Below are positions 55,509 through 64,000 of a stretch of DNA of 64,000 nucleotides, piece by piece. The notes beneath the pieces were generated by a model, which saw only the letters and a list, made by a program, of their open reading frames with translations, was not told the DNA's origin and made no database searches. Every line of letters begins with the position of its first letter. Positions within the stretch are counted from its first letter, which is position 1. The DNA comes from Agapanthus africanus (taxonomy: Eukaryota; Streptophyta; Magnoliopsida; Asparagales; Amaryllidaceae). The translations under genes were made by a program, and so were the position numbers. The stretch is taken from the NCBI GenBank assembly GCA_030015575.1, contig CM057340.1, positions 750,083,632-750,147,631 on the forward strand, in the 5' to 3' direction.

Positions 55509-57083
55509 TGTTCATATCAGTTTTTTGCATTTTCATACCGCCCAATTTTTATCACATTGCATATCAGTAGGTACTCTTGAGCCGTGTTTGCTAGTCAATT
55601 GAAGGATACAGGTTCTCGGCTCTAAACGGTGAAATTCATGGAAAAACACGACAAAACCCGGGTTCCTGCCAACCACAGATAAAACACGGATCTCCGCTCT
55701 TTATCCGTCTGTTGCCACACACTAGTTTAAGAGACAAAATAGCAAATCAATGTCGTTTTCATGCACAAGGCTCAATGGAAACACAAGATCCAAGAAATCT
55801 ATACGGAGCTCGAGGAAATCATGACAAAAAGATCCACATCAAATCACCTTTTGCTCAACAGAAATTCTGGAAAAATCGTGAAGAAAATCCGAGAAAATAC
55901 ATATACCAGAATAAAGGGCCCACAGAACCAGGGAGCACCACCAAATATGAAGGCACAATTCCTCTTAACGGCCGCGGTTCCGCGGCATTAGCAGGCTTAG
56001 GCCGCGGTTCCGTGGCCGTACGGCCTCCTCAGGCTGTCAAGCTTCAGGGGTACTTTGGACATTTCATGTGGAAGCAGAATTTTGCCCTAGGTTTTCATCT
56101 CCCTGCCTATAAATAGCCCAGAACCTTGTGAAGCCAAGGGTGCATAATCTTGTATTTTCTAGGTTTTAGAATACTTGATCTTCTTCCTCTTCTCATCTCT
56201 TCTCCATTGAAAAACTTGTAGTGAGCTTTTGTGAGTGAAGAATGATGAATAAAGAAGTTCATTTTATTATCATACTTGTCTTGCTCTTATGTTAAATGCT
56301 TGTAATTTTCATTTGTTAACTTAGTTGTTGTTATTTCTTGTTGTTTCTTTCTTTCTCTTTTTCTTTATCCTTAAAACAACCATGATACTTACGCTTGATC
56401 CTTGCCAAGGTGAGGTCGCAAATAGCTAGTTGTTATCTTCTAATCTACTTCTTTCTATCTTCCTCTTTGTTTTGTTTTCTTTTCATTATGATGTGTGAGT
56501 AGTTTCCATACTTGTTAGGGTAGGATAAGGGAAATTTGAGAGAAGGAAATCTCTCTCACTCTTTCCTTGCCCAACATCTTAAATCGACTCCCGTTAATTG
56601 AACCACAATCCGCTCCCTACGGCACCCTATCCTACATGATAGCGGTGATTCCGTAGTGAGACCGGTTGTGGTTGAATTAACCGGAGGTTATGGCTAAGAG
56701 CCAAGAACGGACGGACAAGCACCAAAAGGAAGAACTTAAGCGTTGAAAAGCCTAGCTTATACTCGCAAGTTCCTTCCTAGTCGTGCTAATCCCCGTTTTT
56801 GCCGATTACCGTAACACCGATATTAAGAGTGGCAACGAAAGAAGTGAGCGACTCCTAACTCAAACTAACCTAATCCTAACCCTAACAAGCTCTCTTTAAA
56901 TATCATTTTAACACTTAGATAATCACAAACAAATCTGGACTTTCAGACTTAACTCGTTAAAGCACATAGAAAAAGATTCCCATCTCCCTGCGGACGACCC
57001 GTACTCAACCGGCTAGCTACAAGCGAAACCGTTTTGATTGCGGTAATTAACTAAACTTGAACACGAAGAATCTCTACCAATCA
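55509..57083 (+). mobile_element. Athila 3' LTR
   Basis: Duplicate of 45052-46626. TATAAATA at 56108-56115; ends CTACCAATCA before the TSD AGTTG. The frame 55712-56116 is incidental. Confidence 0.95.
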
Positions 57084-57088
57084 AGTTG

Positions 57089-57413
57089 CAGGCTTCATCA
57101 TGGGCCCATAGGAACTCTGGCCCAATCTGGCGGAGACTGAAGTGTTGGAGTTGGATGACCCGCTGAGAGGGGCCGCATTAGCTGTTAGCCGATCGAAGAC
57201 CGAATTCTTGGGAGCTTCCGGTGTCGGAACAAGAGCGGTGAAGCTCGTTGGAGAGAGCATGGTCCCGAAAAACAACCCTGTGGTGGCTTGAGTGATCTGT
57301 TCTACGGGCATCATGAACAGAGAAGCCGCTTGGGGCTCGTAGGCTATGCCTCCAGTTGAGGCAGGACGTGGGTTGCAGTTGCATGTGGAACACTTTGAGT
57401 AGGTGAACGCCAT
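57089..57413 (-). pseudogene. element H gag, N-terminal part
   Basis: ATG (minus) at 57413-57411, beginning MAFTYSKCSTCNC. The frame is open to the Athila insertion point and continues in the same frame at 45046, giving about 866 codons in total with its stops. Contains SVFDRLTANAAP, matching the VFDRL/VFNRL phrases found after the insertion. The Cys-rich start is unusual. The start lies about 145 bases from the primer-site-like sequence at 57541-57559, a normal leader length. Confidence 0.75.
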
Positions 57414-57540
57414 TGATCCTTTGCTTTCTGCACCAAGCAAAATGCCAAATCTTAGTACCTCGAAACCCAAGGGTAACCATCAGGAAACCGCAATTGGTTT
57501 GCGTATACGACACATGAAGTGTGGAGTGGGAAGAGGAAAA

Positions 57541-57559
57541 GGTCCCACCGGGCATGCCA
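57541..57559 (-). other. probable primer binding site of element H
   Basis: On the minus strand, five bases after the LTR end (…GGTGAACA), the sequence reads TGGCATGCCCGGTGGGACC, beginning TGG like other plant primer sites. Which tRNA it matches I cannot tell from memory. Confidence 0.6.
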
Positions 57560-58117
57560 GAATCTGTTCACCGCCGGAAGCCAGAAAGACTGAACGTCTT
57601 TCCTGAATCTGGGGCCAGATGCTAATTGGTGCTATCCGTCCACCTCTCCGAAGATGCCAAGTTGATTTATGGCACCATGTATCGAAGGTTTAAACGGATG
57701 TGGCTGATATAGCAGACTTCGTCAGATTCCCCCTCGTTTGAGGGGTTTTTGATTGTGGGGACGCTCTTCCCTGCAGGTGCAAGCCCCTGCAGTTAATTAC
57801 GCTAACACATCGCGGTAACAACTTTCTCCTTCTCCATATGGTCACTTCGTGTCGTGGGGGTTTGTTTTGTGTTTGGTTGCCCATGGATTGTATACGGAGA
57901 TGTTATCGCCCGTAGGGCATGGACTAGTCCAAATCCGTATCTTTCTTAGATTTGGGTTTGGGGGTTGGGTTTAAGGATACGTTAGCCTTATTTGAGACTA
58001 AGATCAACTTAAACGTTAGTTAAGGATACGTTAGTCTAATTTTAGACTAAGATCAACTTAACGGGACCGTTTAGATCCGGCAAGAGAGCAATTGAGCTCT
58101 ATTGTTTAGTTTAGTGA

Positions 58118-58540
58118 CATTGCGGTCGATAATTAGGTTAAGGACATCATAGTCCGTGGATTTAAGGACTCCACAGTCCGACGTTAGTTTTAAGACATCA
58201 TGGTCAAGGTTAAGGACATCATAGTCCGTGAGTTTAAGGACTTCACAGTCCGATGTTAGTTTTAATACATCACGGTTGAGGTTAAGGACATCATAGTCCG
58301 TGGATTTAAGGACCTCACAGTCCGATGTTAGTTTTAAGACATCACGGTCGAGGTTAAGGACATCATAGTCCGTGAGTTTAAGGACCTCACAGTCCGATGT
58401 TAGTTTTAAGACATCACGATCGAGGTTAAGGACATCATAGTCCGTGAGTTTAAGGACATCACAGTCCGATGTTAGTTTTAAGACGTCACGGTCGAGATTA
58501 AGGACATCATAGTCCGTGAGTTTAAGGACCCCACAGTCCG
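58118..58540. repeat. 72-bp GGAC-N6-GTCC array, right LTR (about 6 units)
   Basis: Same units as 10760-11880 but about ten fewer, showing expansion or contraction since the copies diverged. Confidence 0.85.
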
Positions 58541-58839
58541 TAAAATGTGTGTTTGTCGGGACCCGTCACCTCTTTGAAGACGTTGAGGAATTACAACGAC
58601 AAATATCAAAGGAGTGAAGAGATGTACACTTGAACCGGGGTGATTTGGTTGAAAGAGAAGATATGGTCAGTTCAAAATAAGTTGAGGACTTATGGCCAGA
58701 ATTGGGCTAAGTCCAAAAATGTTGTGACATTTTATTTTTGTTCTGGCTGTTAAGCCTTTATTTGGGCTCGGCCCTTTGAATAATGCTAAGCATTGGGCTC
58801 TGATATTTTTGTCTTGATCAGAATAGAGCACGTTCTGAT

Positions 58840-59190
58840 AGTGCGCCATGTGGCGCATCAAGCGCTTTGCGCCAATTAAAGAGCGCATTGCGCTAACGCA
58901 CACGGGGGTGACATGCGTTGCGCTTAGCGCTAAGCGCTGGTTCGTTAGCGCATTTGTGCTTTCCATCTATGAGCGCTTTGCGCTAGTCAGTTGGCGCGCC
59001 AGCGAGCGATACGTGGCGTGCTAGGCGCTGAGCGCCAGTCTATGAGCACAGCGCTCTGTTTCAGGAGCGCAAAGCGCAGATTGTGTCTCTGGTTGACACG
59101 TGGCAAGTTCTAGCGCTGTGCGCCGGTCCAATGAGCGTAAGGGCACAGTTCATGAGTGCAAGGCACTTTTCAATAGCGCAAAGCGCATCT
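58840..59190. repeat. GCGC hairpin tract, right LTR
   Basis: Homologous to 12170-12540; for example GCGCTTTGCGCC near 58861 and TAGCGCTAAGCGCT near 58924 are kept, with scattered substitutions. Confidence 0.8.
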
Positions 59191-59199
59191 GATCAATTT

Positions 59200-59790
59200 T
59201 AAGATCACAGAACAAGTTTTATGTTCTTCTAAGGAGGCTTTGCCTCAAGATCCAAGAACAAAAGTTCTTGTTTTGATAAAAGGCTCTGCCATCTGTAGAC
59301 GAAGTAAAAATACTTCTTTTATTATTTTTTTTATAATTAGATCTTTTGATCTTTTTTCTTATCATCAAAGATCTTGGTCTTTTTTCAGATCTACGATCTT
59401 TTAAGAAGAAAGCTCTTCTTTTTAGTTATGAGATGATTTCATCTCTTTATTCATCACCATTCTTTTTATCTTGAAGAAAAATCTTCTTTTGCAGAGAGCT
59501 ATTTCTTCTTCTTGAGATTTTCTCAAAATTTATGGGGGGTTCCTCCTTCTTAGACTTGAAGTCTTGGGTCCTTTATATAGGGGAAGCTGATTTGTTGAAT
59601 CAGTTAAAGAGATTTATTCTCCAATTGATTTAGGAATTTCCCTACCGTTGGATCCTTGATCCAAGGGCTTCTGATTTACAGAAGATAATCTTCTTGTTTT
59701 GACAAGATTGAGAAATCTTTCCTTCTTTACAGAATTTGTTCTGTATTTTAGTGATTTTTAATCACCATTGGATCATTGATCTTTGCTCTA
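59200..59790. repeat. AT-rich hairpin tract, right LTR
   Basis: Homologous to 12541-13150. TTGGATC-ctt-GATCCAA near 59647 is perfect here while the left copy has one mismatch. The tract ends near 59780, where the left copy continues with 340 bp more. Confidence 0.8.
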
Positions 59791-62164
59791 ATTGGGGAAA
59801 CAGAGCTTTACTCTAATTGGGAAACAGCCCCCACGCCCGCGAGACTCGCGCTCGCCTGCGACGACCGCACCCGCTCACGTTACCCCCAACGGCTCTCCTC
59901 CACGTCTCCCCGCTCCTCATGCCCATACCCGTGAGACTCGCACCCACGCCGCGACGGCCGCACCCACCTCCCCATGACTCGCACTCCTCCAATGTCTCTC
60001 TAACGACCATGACTCCCCTCGCCCAAAACCACGACGACTTCGATCTCGTCTCTCTCTGCTTCACTCTCTCTCTCTCGCTCGCTCTCGCTCTGCTCCGCCA
60101 CCGAGCACCTCACCTCAGGAAACACGTTGCCGACAAGCCCGACCTCCACCTCCTCCCTTTTCCCCTCTCAACCCACAACTCGCCGATGAGCTCCGAGCAC
60201 CAACCCCGAGCCCAAGCCACTGCACCCAAGTCGGAGCTCCCCAACTCACCATCTCCGAGCTCCAAGCTCCGAGTATCTCCATCGCCGACGACCACCAGCA
60301 GCTCCTCCATTGTCCGACCTCCCCAACGTCACCACCACCATCTCAAGAACACAACTCCCCTCACCCCTCCAGCAGTCGAGCCTCACCCCCTTCTTCTCCA
60401 AACAGCCCATCATTTCTTCGAACACCTGGTTGCAGTCACCGTAACAATCATCATTGACGTCGTTATCGCCGATGCCATCGCCATCCCCGCTACCAACAAG
60501 CTCCAACCAGCAACATCAAGCTCCGACATCGCCACCACAGCAGCACAGAGCCCGAGCCTAACCCAAGCCCTAGCCAAGCTCAAACCTAGCCGTGCAGCTC
60601 ACGCTCTTTGCGGTCCTTCTTGCTGCCCGTGCTGTTTCCGCCCTCGTCGTCGCTGACGTGCCACTTTCACCAAAGGCAAGTGAAAATTCTTCACTTGCTA
60701 ATCATGCTAATTTACCAGTTAGATTAAATAATCAAGTTAAAGATTTAATCGTACGTGTGTGCATATATATATTTAGATCGTAAATTATAATGGAATTGTT
60801 AGCAAACCATTAAGTTGATTGTATTGAATTGAACCCAATTCGGGTCTGTCAACCGTAATGATATCATTTATAATTTACATGAATTAATTGTTATAATCAT
60901 TTCGATAAAACTGACGATGATCGATACTCGTACTTAATTCTAAGTTCGAAGCGATACATGAATGAAAACTCTGGTTAAAGTGCCCATGTTTTGTGATCGT
61001 CGAATCCCTTACTGATTATCGAATGTCGTGTAAGGTTTTGAGTTAAAAGTATCGTGTTTATAATCATGTAACGTTGCCCCCTAAAGGCGATACAAAATAT
61101 GAATTTTACCGCGCAGGTTACCTCAATAAAATCATTGTAAATTCAATATAGGTTGGAACGTATCATTATATGGCTCATATCGAAGACGACTCGATAACCT
61201 AAAACCATCTATAATTCAATTCTCGACGTTTATAGATTTCTGTAACGATAATTGGCTGCGAATGCGGCATGGGACTGCAGTCCGGGGCAGCATTTCTTTT
61301 GGATATCTGACTTTGATCACATGTACACCCCTGATTTAAACTGTAAATGCGCGGAGACCCATATGGTCGCGTAGATAATTTAGTTAGCTAACACATTAAT
61401 CTTTTCCCGTACTATTTCACCATCGTTTGATATTAAATTTTTATTTTAGAGTGTCACTGTGTTCTGCAGTTTCTGCAGTATCATTTCTTACACCATCACA
61501 TTAAACAGGACATAACTTCTAATACAGAAATGATACTGATAATCCATTTGATGCGTTGGAAACTTAACAGATAAAAATAGATTTTATTCAACTGGGCTAA
61601 TACCTGAATCCGAACATAATCAGTTGTAAAATGCGCATGAAGTTGGGATTCCATTTTTGAAACTGGAATTCCAGCAATCGATCACTACCTTAAAATGATG
61701 ATATCATCCTAACCGTAATCCAGTTTGACATGAAATTAATTTTACTACTTAGATAATCCAGTGTACTTCGCGCATATTTTATATTATTTCGGTCGATTCT
61801 ATGCGTGTGAATTATCGTAAAATTTTCAAGTTATATAGCATTGGTCGTCATAGGGTAGTGAATATTTGTTTAGTGCAATTCTGCTTATTTTCGTGTTTTC
61901 TTTATACCTGTTGCATAGTGATCGTCCATGTTGAGACCTAGCGACTGATTTGCATTGTCGATATATTAGTGTTAGTGATTGGGTTGTGGCAAATACGACA
62001 GTGATATTGGTAAGTGGAAAAGTGATTGAAAATGATAGCGATACGTATTTGTTCACAACCTATCTAATACCTGAATACATACTATAACCTGGGAAGTGGA
62101 GAAATCAAGATGGAATTGAAATCGTATTTAGCGAGGTACAGTGACTTAGAGGATGATCATTCGC

Positions 62165-62197
62165 TATATATATATATACACACACACACACTTTAGG

Positions 62198-62240
<43 letters not shown>
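62165..62240. repeat. compound TA/CA microsatellite
   Basis: (TA)n, (CA)n, then a CTTTAGGT spacer and a longer (TA)n. The flanking CACTTTAGGT phrase occurs twice, so the repeat block was partly duplicated relative to 22686-22716. Confidence 0.95.
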
Positions 62241-62243
<3 letters not shown>

Positions 62244-62567
62244 TTTAGGTCATGGGCCTAACGACACGGCTGACAGGGTTATGTCCCGGGCACAGCGGAC
62301 CGTAGTCTCGGGCATGCACGAGAACCTTATTAAACACGAGCATTCTTTCTGCCATTTGATTTCATTGACTTAGTGACCGATAAGTAGTGACATGCATATT
62401 GCCTAGTTTATTAACATGATACATATATTGCACTATTCATATTCAGTTGATATTTATTATACTCATGCTCTGCATTTTGTTGCACTTCTCATGTTTAATA
62501 ATACTGCATACCCATCATATATATATTTATTTCTATATGTGTCGCCATGACGACCTCAGTGTGCATG

Positions 62568-64000
62568 TCTAAGTCGACGTTAGACACCCCACAAGATGCG
62601 GGGAGGCGGAATAGGTAAAATAATCATTTTGTTTAGTTAATATCGACTAACTTTACGGATCTTTGCTAAACCCTAACTAACAACTATATAGAAGTGATTA
62701 GCTACTATGATAGATGATTATACCTAATGATTCAAGTCCTTCTTGTTCTTGTAGTTCACCTCCTCGTCGGCCTCCTCGATATGATAAAAGATTCACCCGA
62801 GAGCTCCTTCTCCAAGTTTTAACCTCTCACTTAAGGTAACTAGATGGTTATGAGTGCTAATCAAAGTAACCTAGAAGATATAGAAGTGGATTAATGATCT
62901 ATTAGTCTTTCTAACCCTTGGGATCTCAACATATGGGAGGATTAGGGTTAGGTTGAAGAAGAGGAGAGCTTGAGGAGAGAGTGTGTGTTTGTAATAATCA
63001 ATTGAACCCTTCTCACTTTGAATAATATGAAGCATAAGAAAATATCTTGCACAAATATCTTGCACAAATATCATTAATGCTTCATTTAATTCTTGGGATG
63101 AATCATCTCATGAGTCATGGTGCAATTAATGATAATAACACATAAGCTCTCCACCCCATTAAGTTTTAATTCACAAATGAATTAAAACTAAATGAGTCAC
63201 TATCCTTCTTGAAGCTTCTCGACTAATTACGAGAATGCCCCTCCTATCCGTAAAACACGGAAATAATGAGACTGTATAAATCTAATAATCCAATACTAGA
63301 ATCTGGCTTAAACTAAAAACCGCTAGTATAATCTGTCCGAACATCGTACGTGCGTAAATGCACGTATGTGTCCGAACTCTGTCGTAAAACCATACGACCT
63401 CTATATCGTTTCGCCTGAAGCAAGGAAACTCTCTGTGTGGGACTCTAAAGACTTGACACTACGCAAGCAGTGGGTTTAACCACAGGTCGCAAGCGGTACT
63501 AGCTGTACGTAACGGTCCCCAGGTAATAGTCGATAAGAGGGCCGGTGAGGAAACCCATCCGAACTCCTACCGAGCCTGATGTGACAATCTCTGTACAGTC
63601 CGGTCTGTTCGTCTAGGACTATCGCATATCGGGCCTAGGGGGCAGCAAGCGCCAATCCCCAAAATGCGGTATATGTCGTGTCGGAGTGAAGCCCATTATA
63701 CCTTGAGAAGCTACTTGAAATCCTACCAATAAATCTCGTTTGCCCTGGCCAGGGACTTTGCATAATGGCTCTCCGAACACAACGCGATATCAACTCCTAA
63801 TACCAGGAGAGACGAATCCTATCTAATCGCCACTGCCTCCAAGTGCTTCGGGACTGCACCCAACTGCTACCTGTTTACATGACTCCTTTGAGCCGTGGTA
63901 AGGTATCAATCTAAGAACAGTAGGAACATACTCGAGACGAAGCAGCAGTGTCAAGTCTGCGGACTATGCTGTACTCATGTCACCTGGGAACTGTTAACTG
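62568..64000 (-). mobile_element. Angela-like copia LTR, runs off right edge
   Basis: Starts TCTAAGTCGAC (TG mutated to TC) after GTGTGCATG, the same flank as the LTR at 23041. It is collinear with 2766-4300 and, unlike 23041-24177, continues past the CACCTTGAGAA breakpoint to the window end. There is no primer site on the left, so it is a 3' or solo LTR. Confidence 0.75.

Larger units (their letters stand above)
45052..57083 (+). mobile_element. complete Athila-lineage Ty3/gypsy retrotransposon
   Basis: 12,032 bp with exact AGTTG duplication, TG...CA LTRs of identical length (1575 bp; about thirty differences counted by eye), an Athila/Tat tRNA-Asp-type primer site, gag and pol in one frame, and polypurine tract AAGTTTGGGGGTA beside the 3' LTR. 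There is no env-like ORF in the 1.7 kb after pol. The near-identical LTRs and few coding lesions make it the youngest-looking element here. It is the best local candidate for the lineage that could mobilise the element at 33072-40957. Confidence 0.95.
57565..62567 (-). mobile_element. right (5') LTR of element H
   Basis: Begins TGTTCACCGCCGGAAG and is collinear with the left copy (10211-13676 plus 20507-23040). It contains six 72-bp units, GCGC hairpins, AT hairpins and the CT-rich segment with a 279-codon low-complexity frame (59817-60656) that is broken into other frames in the left copy. At 62568 it meets an Angela-like LTR at the same point as the left copy. The remainder of the LTR, if any, lies beyond 64000. 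60790-62160 is AT-rich with no gene. Confidence 0.6.
10211..64000 (-). mobile_element. element H: nested, gag-only Tat-type Ty3/gypsy element with antisense PMD gene (right end outside window)
   Basis: Two long, collinear copies beginning TGTTCACCGCCGGAAG are found at 10211 and 57565. The right copy ends (minus-strand sense) five bases before a primer-site-like TGGCATGCCCGGTGGGAC. It is followed by a Tat-type gag running leftwards, as expected for a 5' LTR, primer site and gag. No protease, reverse transcriptase or integrase of H is present between the LTR copies, so H is non-autonomous. Its distal half carries a PMD gene in opposite orientation. Interrupting insertions are at 13677-20501, 23041 to about 25470, 33072-40957 and 45052-57083. 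The outer end of the right LTR and the right TSD lie outside the window, so the full extent is inferred. Confidence 0.6.

Noticed and set aside
57541-57559. tRNA gene or tRNA fragment
   Set aside because: Only a primer-site-length match; no cloverleaf could be drawn around it.
59817-60656. 279-codon Pro/Ser/Thr-rich ORF
   Set aside because: Low-complexity CT-rich DNA; the homologous left copy does not keep the frame, so no evidence of selection.

Overview
This window is transposon-dense DNA from a flowering plant. I found no credible single-copy host gene, tRNA or rRNA. Nearly everything is LTR retrotransposon: Ty3/gypsy Athila and Tat-type elements, a chromovirus-like (Tekay/Del-type) LTR pair, Ty1/copia of Angela/Tork type, and large tracts of structured repeats. 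The plant assignment rests on Athila gag-pol with a tRNA-Asp-type primer site, a Tat-type gag, and a plant mobile domain (PMD) gene with short GT-AG introns. I cannot name the plant order.

Layout. 1-4772: 5' part of a minus-strand copia element (gag remnant with zinc knuckle, leader, tRNA-iMet-type primer site, 2.0 kb LTR). 4773-10210: decayed repeat-rich DNA with GC-rich hairpin repeats and two tandem, diverged, broken copies of an unrecognised ~166-codon ORF. 10211 to beyond 64000: a large composite here called element H, a minus-strand, gag-only Tat-type retrotransposon. Its left LTR copy begins at 10211 and its right copy at 57565. The right copy abuts a primer-site-like sequence and a gag frame that runs leftwards. 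The far half of H carries, on the opposite (plus) strand, a PMD gene at 26165-30766 whose five short introns are all phase 1. Between the two convergent genes lie several tandem-repeat arrays.

Later insertions split H: a 6.8 kb LTR pair with almost no interior (13677-20501) in the left LTR; an Angela-like copia remnant (23041 to about 25470); a minus-strand non-autonomous Athila relative (33072-40957, TSD TGATC) carrying a 449-residue ORF of unknown function; and a complete plus-strand Athila (45052-57083, TSD AGTTG). The Athila LTRs are both 1575 bp. Its gag and pol lie in one frame, interrupted by a TAA after gag and one TGA inside reverse transcriptase. Removing the Athila restores the H gag frame exactly.

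The most unusual signal is structural. H carries several unrelated families of short inverted repeats packed end to end. In one family (41830-42345 and 31000-31170) the arms differ between modules yet stay complementary around a similar loop. In another (12170-13475, 25490-26060, 58840-59790) tens of different small hairpins with 2-5 nt loops follow each other without sequence repetition. A third is a 72-bp higher-order repeat of GGAC-N6-GTCC dyads. These features, the antisense spliced PMD gene, and the autonomous/non-autonomous Athila pair are the points most worth following up.
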